From Pestalotiopsis fici W106-1 (Eukaryota > Ascomycota > Sordariomycetes > Amphisphaeriales > Sporocadaceae), in assembly GCF_000516985.1 (NCBI RefSeq), contig NW_006917091.1, forward strand, positions 306,285 to 370,284: 64,000 bases of DNA, read 5' to 3'. The first letter of the stretch is position 1. Each line of letters starts with the position of its first letter. Shown here in pieces: positions 21,642-34,259 of this stretch. The position numbers were made by a program, and so were the translations under genes. Under the pieces are notes generated by a model, which made no database searches, was not told the DNA's origin, and was given only the letters and a program-made list of their open reading frames with translations.

Positions 21642-24487
21642 TGGTCGAAGATGTTGGAAATGGGGATGAAAAGTGAATATTGTTGAAATGCAAAAGCTGG
21701 CCTTCGATATTCATGTTTGCATCAAATATTGGCAGTTGCAAAGAATCTTCCGGCAACGTCGCAAAAGTGTTGTCAGCAAGACTAACGCCGGGCAATAAGG
21801 GGTATGCGAATGGATCTTCGATGGGGAAGTCCATGAGACTGGAAGGTACCTCATATTGAGGAGGCCTTGAGATGTAGGGACTGGAGCTATGCCTGGAGGC
21901 TGTCGTGTGGCTCCCAGGCGGTGCGCTACCAGAAGTTGGAACTGTATCTGACGGCCATCGCTGATGATTGTCTGGAAAGTTCAGTATAGCCTGTAGAAAA
22001 ATCGGCGTTTGAGGCTTGGGATTGACCGCTGCGGGGCTCGGCGTGGATACTCGGTTCGCTTCTAGCCCTTTTGATTTGAAGCGATCAGGTAGATTATCAA
22101 ATAGTGACTGCGATATGTTAGCTTTCTTCGACTACAACAAATCGGACATGTCACAAGAAAATCTCACATTTAGAGCTGTGGTCACCCTATCAGCAGCCAG
22201 ACTTCTCTGTGTAAAACCAGCAATGCAGTCCTTGCCCAATTTGGCATCGGCAAAAAGATCCAGAACACCTGGCTGGTCTTGATTGTTCAGCACATATAAT
22301 AACAAGCTCAGAACTGCGAAAAACTGCGTGTAAGCGATGAACCAGTATGGTCCGATCAGCACAGCCTGTTTGCGGATCTCCAAGCCTATGTGGACAATGT
22401 TCCGGCAGACGTTGATACCGGCAGTTGCAAGTGCAAAGTATCGTTCATCTACAGTCTTCACCGTTGACTTCTGTTGGGAATAGTACTGAAGAAAGGGTCG
22501 GTATAACATCATTTGTACGTGTGCATAGGCAAATCTGAGAAGGACCTTGATTCTAGAATTTGGTCTGTGGTTAGTACGACACTGGCAACTATGATGGAAA
22601 CTATAGGGGCTAGAATATCGTGCACAAAGTGCATCAACAAGAAGACACGAAAGAAAAATTGGGGGACATACCGGGCGATTTCCAAATTCTCTTCCGGTCC
22701 CGGACGCCAGATAGGGGAGAGGCTTTCATGCCAGCTGTGAAGGTCTTCTTCTATCTCCCTTATCTTAGCAACGCTTATCATGTACGTCATGTCCTCGGAT
22801 TCCCTATCTGCCCCTGTAGGCGGATATAAGTGATCTACGACTTGGGCAAGGATTCGCATCAGTCTTGCATGGGCATTGGATGCCTCCAAAAAGGACGGGC
22901 GACTATGTGGAGGTTTTCGGATGCTGTTTTCTGTGATGTATTCATCGTCCACTTCTGTCGGCCAGGCCTGGTCAATATCTTTCTCCTGTAGGGGTAGCGG
23001 AAGCCCAAGGGTAGTAGACAGATAGATGTCCATTTGACGGATGGTATGAAAGACTCTCCTCCTCGTCTCGTCTACTATTGGTGCTTTGGAAGTATGTGGA
23101 AAGTGACGATGAAGCCCCATACGCAAAGCCGAGCGAAGGGCAATGCCGACAAAGGTATGGCAGCCGTTCAGGTTACCAGTAGCCTGTAGAAATTGAATGA
23201 TGAAGGCCAGAGCCTGTAGAGTTACGATATCAGATGTCTCGGTGATATCTCCAAGATAATGCCTTGCTGATTTGTAATAATTGTGCCTAATATGAAGTCA
23301 CTGGTCAGTTGTATTGTTGACGAGTATCCGGAATAGCTGACATGTCTCCAAAGGAACAATCATACCCTCGATGGATGGCAACAGCATAATGGTCAGGATT
23401 GGTCGGATCGTTCTCATCAACGTCATACATTGATCCAAGGGCCATGACAGAAAAGAGAAGTCCGACGAATCGACGTTGCTCGAGTGTAAATCGCTGGGGT
23501 CTTCCCTGGTATAGGTGGTCGAAGGATTTCCAGAAGGATGGTGCATGAACGACTCGCAGAATGCACGACGCCCGACTGAATGCGTAATCGCAAAGATCCT
23601 GTGCTAATTGCCTGACGGGCAGTTCCAAGAAATCATGCTTGTCTTGCCACGTCCATTCCCCGGCATGGCCGTGATGTTGCAAAGCCTCACTTCGAAACGA
23701 CGACGGCGATTGCGGCAAAAACGGTAGCCTGGAATCATAGCGAAAAAGACCTGGAAATTGCTGAGCAATCTGACTCAGGAAGGCTGCTCCAGACGAAGAT
23801 CCGTGGAAATCATATTCTCCAGTTTCAGTCAGGTCCAACTGGCTAACCCGATCTCTCAAGGTGATGAACCTCCCAGGCTCTCCTGCAGACTCCGCGGGTA
23901 CGGCAATGGGGGGTGTCCCTTTTCGTGGAGTTGGGCGCAACAGCGGCCTGGAGCTTAAAGTCTGCGAAGAAGCGGCCACGGCTTCCGGGTTGCTTAGATC
24001 AACCTGCGGCAAGATCCGGCGTAAAAGCGACTCGGCAGCGTGCAATTTCTTCTCCAGCGCCTCTGCATCGGCCGATTTAGAGGCAGGTTCATTCGACTTG
24101 GCCTCTTTCTCGGAGGCGGCCGACCTGGCATATGTGCAATCTTGGTATTAGAGGGTCAGTTTCGCTCGAGACCAAAGACGAAAAATTGGGCCCACCAGAG
24201 TTGAAGTCTGCGCAGCTCGAACACGGACGCTTCCCGTCGCATTTGATTTTCTTCCGCCGACAATCATCGCAAGCTTTGGTTGTCCGTCGCCGTTTGCGAG
24301 GCAATGGTCCGCTGGGATCATTGTGAGCATCGGACCTCGCAGATGATCCATGCGCTGCATCTTCTGACAACTCGTTGCCTCGTGACAGCGAAGATGCTGG
24401 AGACGTTGCATTTGCTGGTGAGGTGCCGCTCGGCATAGGACGTCCCGCTGCATCCAATGTCGGCCCGTGCGGCCCCGGCTCAGGCAT
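21616..24487 (-). CDS. Zn2Cys6 fungal transcription factor (large, xylanolytic-activator-like regulatory domain)
   Basis: Five exons, complement(join(21616..22107,22168..22564,22672..23286,23366..24140,24196..24487)), keep phase and give 856 residues. The zinc cluster has cysteines at residues 73, 76, 83, 89, 92 and 99, preceded by R-K-R-R-R-T-T-K; intron 1 falls between Cys5 and Cys6, and only the spliced form supplies Cys6. A linker of E-A-L-E-K-K-L-H-A-A-E-S-L-L-R follows, typical of the dimerisation helix. The regulatory domain includes F-V-G-I-A-L-R-S-A-L-R-M-G-L-H and A-Y-A-H-V-Q-M-M-L-Y-R-P-F-L. The intron before that motif has a GTATGT donor and a TACTAAC branch site unusually close to its acceptor. 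The C-terminal ~160 residues are low-complexity, probably an activation region. Targets are unknown. Confidence 0.88.
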
Positions 24488-25142
24488 TGGAAGCGACGCG
24501 CCTGCCTGATGCAGAGGACAGCCAAGGGGCTAGAGATCACAGCTTTCTGGATATAGGCGTGAGGTACTGCACCCGGCCTCTCGGGTTTCCTGGTCTGGGA
24601 GCTTTGATGATGTTGTGGTCTTTAGATGAGAACGATCCAGAAAGATCAGCGTCGCGGCTGAAGGGTTTAGATCGTGGGCTCGGCCTAACGGGCGCGCGCA
24701 GGGAGCTAAACTCTTTTAGCGTCCAACGGCCTGGGGTTGCCGTCGCGTCGGAGCCTTTCAGGCTATCGAACACCTAGGAATCCCTGTAGCTGACAGCTCT
24801 AAGGCACTGGAGTGGGCGCACGGGGGCTCAACAGGCTGCCGGGGCACATGTATGTCGATCTCTTATGATTGTGGCAAGGATGTCTCGCATCACGTTACTA
24901 AGAAAGTTATGTATCTGACAGATTCGCTATACACGATTCTGTGTATCTGGCAGGGGATGAGTCACAAAAAGTCGTCAACAGCACGGGATTAGGTTGACAC
25001 TGGAAAGGTTGAACACGGACATTAGGAAGGAGATCAGGTCATGTTAGGTAAACTAGGCAGAGTTATACTATATTACAAACACCAATCTCACCAAACCCCT
25101 CCTCCTTCCCTCTACCGACAGCTAGATCCCAACCACGTTTGC
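24488..25142. other. Intergenic, promoter of the large Zn2Cys6 regulator
   Basis: About 650 bp between the regulator's start and the HAK gene's stop, both on the minus strand. Nothing beyond short shadow frames was seen. Confidence 0.5.
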
Positions 25143-27517
25143 TCAGATGTGGTTGACCCAGCCCACCTCGACAAGGTTGTCGGCATCTATATCAAGGTCC
25201 GCAAGCTTGGCTCTCGTGTTCTCACGTAGCCATAGGAACATTCCCAAGAATACCTGCCGGATTGACCTTCGCACCAAGTTGCTCTGGACTTGGCGTGGGC
25301 GCATCATTTGTTTTCCGAGAACATAGATCAACTCGGATTGTCCGGCCGAGGTGAGGCGGCGCAGCTCGTCTTGGATGAAAGCCGACTGGTCTGTTTGACT
25401 ACCCGCCTGCTTGCCCATGCGCACCACAAAATCGTTGAGCTGCTCGACAATGACCTGGCGGAGATCGGTGGTGAGGACCTCGTCCGTATATCCGTGGCGC
25501 AGCGTGATGCGGTAGCAGGATCGAAGCTGATGAACCCGCGTAATGATGAAGCGTTCACCCATGGGGACCGTAGGAACGGTCAGGGTACGCAGGTGGAAGA
25601 ATACCACGACTTCCGGGCGCGAGTGGAACTTGCGGACGAATTGGGTAAACACCTTGGGTATGATATCGTCACCGGCGCCCACCTTGTCAAAGAAGATGCC
25701 CAGGCCAGGTGCCGTCGTCACGACACCACCACCGAAATCCGCGGACAGGCTGGTGGCATGAGCTTCCGAGGTAGAAAGTTGCGACGCCGACGAGTTGAAC
25801 AGGCGCGAGACAGTCAGGCTTTCTTTGCCTTCCGCAGCCCATTGCCGCTCCTTGCCCCATCTCCAGAGCACAAAGACAGATCCCAGGATGACTGCCAAGA
25901 CAAGACTGAACCAAGCGCCATCAGGGATCTTGAGTAATACAGAGGAAATATATGCACCATCAAGCGCACCAAACACCAAGAAGACAAATATGACAATTGG
26001 TGATGGGACTTTCCAAACGATAATGGCAACGAATGAGACCATGCAGGTAGTGATGAAAGTGGTAATGATGACACAAACACCATACGCATTGCCAAGACTG
26101 GTGGTCTATAATAAAGTCAGCAGTAAGAACCAGGCTTGCGATCCTAAAGTCACTCACATTGTTGTACACAGCCGTGACTATGACCGTTCCAATCATGAGA
26201 AGCCAGTTCGCCAGCGGCATGTACACCTGCTCGTGAAAGCGCTGGCTTGTATGGACAGTCTTGATATGGGGGAAATAGCTCAATCTCATGATTTGTGAAA
26301 GCAGCTGGAAAGAGCTCGTGATCATGGCCTGGCTTGCAACGATTGCTGCCAGGATTGCGATAACCATGGAAAAGTAAAAGCTTCCGGGTGGGACTGTGTA
26401 GAAGAATGGATTCGTATAAGCAGTCTCGGTCGCGTCGGTGGAGATGTACGCTGCCTGGCCGGCATAGGCGATGAGGAGGCATGGATACGCAAGACAGAAC
26501 CAGGAGAGGTTGATGGCTCGCTTGCCAAATGCACCAATGTCTGCAAATAGTGCTTCAACGCCCGTAAAGGCAGGGAGCAAACCACCCAACGATCTCCAAC
26601 CGTCCTCTCCATTTCTGATCAAATATTGGAAGGCAAAATATGGGCTGAATGCCTTGAGAACCGTGTAGTCGTGAAGGGCCAAGTTGTAAATGCCGCTGCA
26701 GAAGTTGAAAAGGAGCCAGATGATGACGATGGGTGCAAATGCCGTGCCGACCTTGGAGGTGCCAAATGGTTGAATCAGGAAAAGAAGGACGAGAATGGCG
26801 CAAGATACTCCCACGATAGTACTCGTGCCTAGGTCGGGGTGTATAACCTTGATACCTTGAATGGCGCCGAGGACCGATTGAGCCGGGGTCAGCATGCCAT
26901 CTGCCATGACCATTGATACACCAAGGACCCCAAAAAGCTTGAGAAGGCCCTTTGAAAAGCGACTTTTCTCGATAAAGGACCTGAATGTCCTACTATCAGA
27001 TCGAAGCTCGTTGGTTTTGTGACGAGACAGATGGATGACGCTGGACTTGTTTGGGTCTCGGGGAACAATGTTTGCGTAGCGTGCCAAAAGTGAATATAGG
27101 GCAAATGTGCCGCCTTGACCGTCGTCGTCGGCTCTGAGAACGATGAGGCAGTATTTGACAGATACGATGAGGGTCAGAGACCAGATGATGATTGATAAGG
27201 CGCCGACTAAATCATCCCATGATGGTTGAGATGTGAATGTGGAGCTGTAGACGTACAGCGGGCTGGTACCTATATCGCCGTATATCACGCCGGTGCTCTG
27301 CCAGGCGAGCCATAGCAAAACGAAACCCTTGTAGTGCTGGATGATGAATGTCAGTGATTGAAAAGATCTGAAAACAACAGGATCTTTGTCCCACCTGTTT
27401 GTGACCACGGTTGAGGTCTTCCTCAGCAATTCGACGGGCTTTCTCTTCGTTTTCCGTGTCCCATGAGCCTGTCTCCAGACTCATGATCTGGACGTCCGTC
27501 TTTGCCGTCGAACCCAT
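25143..27517 (-). CDS. HAK1: High-affinity potassium transporter, HAK/KUP/KT family (5' end uncertain)
   Basis: Exons are complement(join(25143..26105,26158..27336,27395..27517)) from the first in-frame ATG, giving 754 residues. The frame stays open to about 27658 but only reaches a GTG there, so an upstream exon may exist. The KUP signature G-V-I-Y-G-D-I-G-T-S-P-L-Y is in helix 1. Other landmarks are D-D-D-G-Q-G-G-T-F-A-L-Y-S-L-L after helix 2, M-A-D-G-M-L-T-P-A-Q-S-V in helix 4, G-V-E-A-L-F-A-D-I-G-A-F-G in the middle, and G-N-A-Y-G-V in the last helices. A long cytosolic C-terminal domain follows. Members import K+ against steep gradients, with H+ or Na+ coupling, at the plasma membrane. 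It lies about 2 kb from a divergent HAL4/5-type kinase. Confidence 0.92.
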
Positions 27518-29595
27518 GAAAAAGCTTCGGCCAACACTTCGAGTATTAGAACGATCAAGATCAGAATGACCATACAAGTCGTGCAAGATGTCACTTGTCT
27601 GAGTGATGAGGGTTCTTGTATGATATACTTCAGGCCATTGATCGTAGGGTGTGCCCACACGCGGGCAATGAGAGCCTTATGAGGTTGATGCAGCCGAGCT
27701 GAACAACCCAGACTTCACGCGAGCGCCATATGAAAGATGGAGCACATTTAATTGGCGCGCCGCAGACTTGTCTACCCTTGCCAAGCCATTTCGTTGAATT
27801 GGGTTGGCATAAGATAGCTAGATACAGGCCATACACAGGTTGTCTCGCACTGTTGTCAGGGCAGAGACGAACGCCACCATCTTCACGTCGGCTATCGATG
27901 CGTGAGCAACCACGATTGACCCAGGAGCGGCGATATAGATTAGCCAGGAAGGCGTACCAGGGAGGCAGCCCTGGGCGCTGATGGATGCCAGGGGTCCTAG
28001 GAATCATACAAGTCGGCCCAGGTAAATCGAGCTTAGTCTGTGCCTTGAACATGAGTCCATGATCCTCTGGATCTCTGTGGAGTTGATCTCGAGCAATCTG
28101 CACGTGGGAACTAGTATACTTTGACTGGATTACAATACTCCCCTTGTCCTAACGAGAATCATGGAGACCTTGACATTCTTATGAGTGGAGAAGACCCTTA
28201 GAAGTTTGAGGACTTCCGCTGTAAACTTTTCCAGGCAGGCTAGGAGCTCATGGTAGTGTGAGTCTCGTCGTTCCTTTGGGTGATGGGAATCAGGGCTCTA
28301 TCGGATGTCCTCATTGGGATATGCGACATGGCCGTTTGACTCTTCGGTCGAGTTTTCCAATTTTGGGCAGTGCATGCCACTTCGGACCGAACCCAGCTCC
28401 CACTTGGTATACGCCTCCAAGCTCTCAAATTGCTTGCACCAAGTCAACAAGAGGCAAGGCATAATATACAAGTGTGTGCAAGTGCCAGAATCTGGAAATG
28501 GAGGCCTGAACCGGTCCCCGAGTCATCATCCCTCTGCTGACGATTGGGTCTCGGGGTCATTGACGACTGTAAGTAGATGTCGGGTACAATATCGGTCAAA
28601 TCAGGCATAGATCTGGATCTGCGAACGTTGGAATTTTTGAATCACACTGAGGTGATGCCACAACTTACACATAAATCAAGGAGGCAGCCTTACAGACACA
28701 GTGCGACTTACTCTCAGCCAAGGAAAATAATCCTACGGATTGCCCAAAACAGAATATTATGTGCTAGGCAGTACTTGAACTTGTGCGGCTTCCCTTACCC
28801 GCTGCCATGTTCTGACCGAGTGTGCCAAGGACACGCCAAGCAGCTGATCTGCGCCCGTTGGGGCACGGTTCAATATTGCTCCCTGAGCACCAATCAGATA
28901 GCGTAAAGCCGGATACTCGGACTTAAAATGCTTTTGTGCCGTCCGGTCATCCGGAGTAAGCCAATCAGAAATGCTATACACGGCAACACGGAAATGATCA
29001 CGTCTCACGGCAGCGGTAAGCCAAAGCTTAAACAGAGGCAGTGATTGGTCTGCTAGCAGGAACCAAGAGAGTCGTACTGGCAGCGGTCATGGTTCATGTA
29101 TATCATATCTGGGTGGAAAAATGACATGCGCTAAACCGAATTCGGATATCACGAATGCTGTCTTTTTATGACATCGATATTGGGCACCTATTTGCCGGCC
29201 TAGGTAGGGGAGGGGAAAGGTATGCAATCGTTCAGATCCTACCACTGCGCGAATGCGATTTGGCTTTGAGCCTAGGTAGAGACAGTGATTCTACGTGTGT
29301 GAAGAATGACATGTTCGTTGAGCATACCAACGAATTGACAAGTTCAAATTACCTAGCTTCGACCGCTTGATCGGTTGCCCTGTGGGCATAATTCGATGTC
29401 ATCCATCGGTGAGCATTTGACTATCCCAAGGTGAACATGGACTGCAGTCATTTCAGCGTATTGAAGGCCTGAGAATATACTCACCGACATCGACAACCAG
29501 GAGAGACAGCGTCAAGATACTCCCCAGGTCGACGATTCACTCGAAACGCAGAACTGCCTGGAGGCCATCAGCATTCCCTTGGACTGATACCTCTG
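27518..29595. other. Divergent region between HAK and the HAL-like kinase
   Basis: Two kilobases that must hold the promoters, and possibly the undetected first exons, of both neighbours, since neither gene has an in-frame ATG at the end of its recognised conserved region. A candidate first exon for the kinase starts at an ATG at 29155 (M-L-S-F-Y-D-I-D-I-G-H-L-F) and has a GT shortly after; I cannot join it with confidence. A minus-strand frame at 28757-29008 has some protein-like character but no family match. Confidence 0.3.
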
Positions 29596-30669
29596 GTGGA
29601 ACGGCCTAGCATTTGGAGAACTGCATTATCCAAAAAGTACAAACAAGTGCGAAAAAGAATCTCTTTACCCACACTGAAGGTTACCCTCCCGGGCGGGGCC
29701 GAGGAGACAAAGGCAAAGTCAGAGACGTTGGACACTATCGAAGAGACGCAGGCGAATTTGGAGACGAAATATGGCACAAGGTGGAAGACCATTGGCCGTG
29801 GTGCCTACGGAACCGTCAGCGTTTTTCGCAAAATAGACATCGGCAGCCATGAACAGAAACTGTTTGCTGTCAAAGAGTTTCACCGACGACCCCGCCAGCA
29901 GTTTGCTTCATACCGTGACCGAATCGTTGCCGAGTTCTCCCTCGTAAGCAGCCTACAACACGCGAATGTGATACAGATCCTCGACCTTTTTTACACTGGG
30001 CAAGACAACTTCTATGAGGTGATGGAATACTGCGCTGGCGGGGATATGTTCTCACTCGTCCAATCTGCTGGCAACCTCGAAGCTGAAGAGGCAGACTGCT
30101 TCCTGAAACAGCTGATGCGTGGTGTCAAGTATTTGCACGAAATTGACGTGGCCCACTGCGATCTCAAGCCTGAGAATCTGCTTCTGACTCCCGAGGGAAA
30201 CCTTAAAATCACCGACTTTGGATTCTGCCATTATATGGCTCCTTCAAAGGACGGCGGGGTCGAGCTACTATCTGGGATGCGCGGGTCACTGCCTTATATC
30301 GCACCCGAGGAGCATACCGACGACCAATTTGACCCACGCGTCTCAGATATTTGGGCCTGTGGAGTGATATACATGTTCATGCGTGTCAGTCGTTACCTCT
30401 GGCTATCTGCCCAAACTGACGACAAACTTTATACCACGTACGTCAAAGATCGACGAGTAGAAAAAGGGTACGCGCCGATAGAATCATTGGAGAATGTGAG
30501 TATAAATACGCCCTACAGAAGGCCTGAGCTGATATTATGGTAGACTCCATGCCAGAATGTTGTATATTCCATGTTGGACCCGGTCCCTTCCCGGAGGCTC
30601 ACAGCTTCGCAGTTTTTAAGGTCAGAATGGGGCTACGCGATACAAGTTTGCAAGTCCTGTGATGTTTGA
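29596..30669 (+). CDS. HAL4/HAL5-type Ser/Thr protein kinase, compact form (5' end uncertain)
   Basis: Exons join(29596..30495,30544..30669), about 341 residues, with a 48-nt intron (GTGAGT/TAG). Position 29596 is a GTG, so the true start is probably in an upstream exon. The kinase core has the glycine loop G-R-G-A-Y-G (residues 67-72), Lys93 in A-V-K-E-F, H-C-D-L-K-P-E-N in the catalytic loop (187-194), D-F-G (207-209) and A-P-E-E (236-239). The HAL4/HAL5/NPR1 subfamily is indicated by E-V-M-E-Y-C-A-G-G-D-M-F-S-L, D-I-W-A-C-G-V-I-Y-M, E-K-G-Y-A-P-I-E-S-L and the spliced C-terminus M-L-D-P-V-P-S-R-R-L-T. Yeast Hal4/Hal5 are much longer and stabilise Trk K+ transporters. The usual Arg of H-R-D is Cys here, an unusual non-RD form. 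Confidence 0.85.
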
Positions 30670-31733
30670 AGGGCTTCGGATTCCGTTTTCAAGTCAGAAG
30701 GGTAGTTTTCATAATATTCGGTATATTTGTGAATACTTGTTTTGCAGAGGGTTGGCGGTATCCGAAAATCAAGAGGTTGTTCGGGTCTTTGACAAGAGTT
30801 GACAATACTGTGGCCAGGGCTTATCGTCGGGAATTCCATAAATTGCAAGAAAAGGATGAGCGATGCATCTTTCATGTCTCGATACCAACGTGAATAATAC
30901 CGGGACCTAATTTCGTGAGGTACCGCATTTACCGCGTACGCACCTTTTTTTTTGTATAAGCAAAAAATCACTTCTTTTCGAATTCCTCGGAGAGTATAGC
31001 ATCAAAAGCTCTTGCCTAACTATTATTAACAGCTGCTTTTTTAACGCAAAATTCAAGGAACTAGATGATGATTGGCAACCGAAGCTAGAGATGGTACACC
31101 AGTACGACCGATTAAAAATATACTTTATCATAGTATTGGCCGAATGAGTCACTTGGCGATTTATTACTTGAAAGATGACAAAGGGTTTGCCCTTTTTACA
31201 TGGATAGTGAATCTAGACCACTACTTTTATGTATGCACACAGAGCGGTCCCACGTTTGCCTGTATCAATTCGGACAAAACAAGGATAGCGCGAGAGAAGG
31301 ACTGGATGTCTAATCGAGAAAAGAAAACGTGCATGTTTGCATCAAACCCTTGGAGCTGCATCACCCACGTCACACGGTTTCGTCCGTTTATCCTGACTCT
31401 TTCATACCGGCATTTGACCTATTCGTCCATAACGTAATTGAAACATATGTTCTTCCGGTGCTGTGACTTCAATCCGGTCCTATGCAGCGTCCCCCTGCCC
31501 CCAATTGGGCTCTGACCGCTGCCCACAAACGCAATCAATCAATCCTGGCTCGAAATAATAACCGTTCCCCCGATAAATCCTCAGACCTAGATTCCAGCGG
31601 TGGACGATTAATCCTCCTTGCCACTTACTGAATTTACAAAGGCTCCTCCCACACTCCAATACTATATTTCAAACGCCAGTATTTACTCTATTGCCGGCCC
31701 AAGCACTAGTCTCACTGGGGTTGCAGCCACATA
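30670..31733. other. Intergenic, promoter region of TRK
   Basis: About 1 kb. An open frame at 31072-31437 (+) has no recognisable family features and was not called. A poly-T run lies at about 30946. No repeats seen. Confidence 0.45.
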
Positions 31734-34210
31734 ATGATCAACATGAAGCCTCTTGTTGGAATAAACTTCATCACGCTACACTGTAAATGAGCAGAATTTC
31801 TAGTAGAAGATCTCCGTTGCTAAATATTTTCAGATACATGGATATTGTTCATGGGGTTACTGTCAATCGCGGTGTTCTATCCATTTGGCAATGTCTCGGC
31901 TATCGATTCGTACTTGTACGTATGCGGGAGCAGCAATGAAACCCACGGTCGCTGACATATCGAAAGCTTTGGTGCGAGTGCCTCTACTGAGTCGGGCCTG
32001 AATACGTAAATACGCATCTCGTTTGTGGTTTGTGTCATCAAGCTAATTCTTGCCCAGTGTCGACGTCAAAAATCTCAAAACCTATCAGCAGCTTTACTTG
32101 TATTTCATCCCCATGCTCACAAATCTGGGCTTCATCAACATTATAGTCGTTATTGCACGACTGTACTGGTTTGAAAAGTCTATCAAGAGAAACGGTTAGT
32201 AGCGGATCTTATTCATACGTATCATTGTTTGCTTATCTTTTTTGGTTTCCTGCAGCATTGTCAATCCAGCAAGAGGGGACGTCTGGTTTACAGAGAGATA
32301 TCGAGTCACAGCCGACGGAATTGATCAATGAAGATTTGGATGCAGAAGGAACCCGTGAAGATCCTTTAGACATGGAGCCGGTTGAGCAAAGAGCGCCGGC
32401 CAGGATCACTTTTGCCAAAGATTTGGCGACGCCCACCTCTGATCGCAAGGCACTGCAAATCCCATCTCCACGAGATAGGGATAATGGTAAAATATCCAGA
32501 ATCCATTATCAACTCAAGATATTCTAACCAGATTCTAGGTCATCCTGTGGTGGAATGCGATGTAACAGAAAGCCACGACGCCATTCGACCTATTTCTCAG
32601 ACTACACGTGATGTCTCTGGATTCTGGCGTCGGTCAATGGATACTGGTCATCGACTTTCCCACGCTCGATCCCTGGAGCGTGCTGTTTCAGACATGTTCG
32701 TACTAAGACCAGACCGCAGTCGTGACAGGACAGTATCAACGGCCGACACTGGGTCCACTCCTACTGTTGTAAAACGGCTTCCTCGGCTCTCCAGGCACAT
32801 AACAATTGGGCGCAACTCCCATTTTAGCAACCTCTCCATGCGCGACCGTAGGATTCTTGGAGGGATCGAGTACCGCAGCTTGCAGTTATTGCTCAAGATT
32901 GTTTCTAGTAAAGTTTGACACGATCCGCTAATATCAGGTACCCGCTGATGAACTCGCATAGTCTACTTCTTTGGTATTCACATTTTTGGTGCCATATGCC
33001 TTGTGCCATGGATACACCGTGCTGATCGCAAGTATACCGACTATTTAGCTTCTGTTGGACAAGACAAAACTTGGTGGTTAGTCCCGCGTTCCGCGATACA
33101 CTGAATCAGAACTTGAAGCATCGGAGTTGACCATTTCCAGGGCCTTCTACTCGGCACAAACCATGGTGGACAATCTCGGCTTCACGCTCACTCCAGATTC
33201 CATGATCGGCTTTCGCGACGCGACTTGGCCATTGCTGGTCATGACATTCCTGGCATTTGCTGGGGAAACACTGTACCCCGTCTTTCTTAGGCTGGCCATT
33301 TGGACAACGTCGAAAGTGGTCCCACGTCAATCCCCCATGCAAGAGCCACTAAGATTTCTTCTGGATCATCCACGACGATGTTATACTTTACTCTTCCCCA
33401 GTAAACCAACCTGGATACTTTTCGGCATCATCGTGGCTCTCAATTTCATCGACGTTCTCCTAATCATTGTGCTAGACTTGAACAATCCTGCCGTAAACGA
33501 TCTCGCGCTGGGACCACGCATTCTTTCAGCCATATTCCAGGCAGCATCTGCCAGACACACTGGAACCTCTACATTTAACTTGGCCAAGGTCAATCCAGCC
33601 GTTCAATTCAGCTTGGTTGTCATGATGTACATCTCCATCTTTCCCATCGCCATTAGTATTCGTGCCTCGAATACCTACGAGGAGAGGTCTCTTGGTATTT
33701 ACAGCGCAGAACAAACACCAGATGAAGTTCGCGGCCGGTCCTACATCATGAGTCACGTCAAAAATCAACTAAGTTTTGATCTGTGGTACATATTTCTGGG
33801 TACCTTTTGTATATGTATTTCAGAGTCTACCAGGATTGCAGACGATACCCAGCCCGTGAGTCCAAAGTTGTTGTTCTTTATGGAGGACCAGCTAATCCCA
33901 ACTTTGACACTAGGAGTTTTCCGTCTTCTCAGCCCTCTTCGAGGTAGTCTCTGCGTAGTAAGTTGACACTGGAGCGATTGAAGAAGCTTTCTAACAGCCA
34001 TGCAGTGGCAACGTAGGCTTGAGTTTGGGTCATCCTTCTGTCAATACGTCGCTGAGCGGCCAATTTACAACTTTTAGCAAGCTCGTCATTTGCGCAATGA
34101 TGATCCGTGGTCGCCATCGTGGCCTTCCCTACGCTCTGGATCGTGCCGTTATGCTTCCGGGACAGGCCGCAGTCGAAGACAATGAGGACGGTCGATCCAA
34201 AGTCGAGTAG
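31734..34210 (+). CDS. TRK1: TRK-family potassium transporter, ten exons
   Basis: Exons join(31734..31782,31834..31915,31967..32005,32058..32194,32256..32486,32539..32907,32962..33076,33141..33855,33914..33957,34006..34210) sum to 662 codons with every phase consistent (661 residues). All four pore loops of the M1-P-M2 fold are present: A-S-T-E-S-G-L-N-T (about 49-57), M-V-D-N-L-G-F-T-L after exon 8 begins, A-R-H-T-G-T-S-T-F-N-L, and A-Y-G-N-V-G-L-S-L-G near the end. Each carries the selectivity-filter glycine. A polar Ser/Arg-rich loop of roughly 190 residues sits between M1-P-M2 units 1 and 2. TRK proteins import K+ at the plasma membrane. The total length is short beside yeast Trk1 (over 1,000 residues), mainly because this loop is short. 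It lies downstream of the HAL-like kinase on the same strand. Confidence 0.93.
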
Positions 34211-34259
34211 GCAGAATCCGCGCCTAGGAAATCGTTCTAGCAGTGCCAATGATAGCCGC

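Noticed and set aside
9602..24487. A secondary-metabolite biosynthetic cluster (esterase, dehydrogenases, transporter, two Zn2Cys6 regulators).
   Set aside because: No polyketide synthase, peptide synthetase, terpene cyclase or P450 is present, and the malate dehydrogenase looks like primary metabolism.
28757..29008. A minus-strand coding exon between HAK and the kinase.
   Set aside because: The frame is only 83 codons, has no recognised family and no flanking exons in agreement.
31072..31437. A 121-residue open frame upstream of TRK as a separate gene.
   Set aside because: Composition is uneven, no motif is present and it lies where the TRK promoter is expected.
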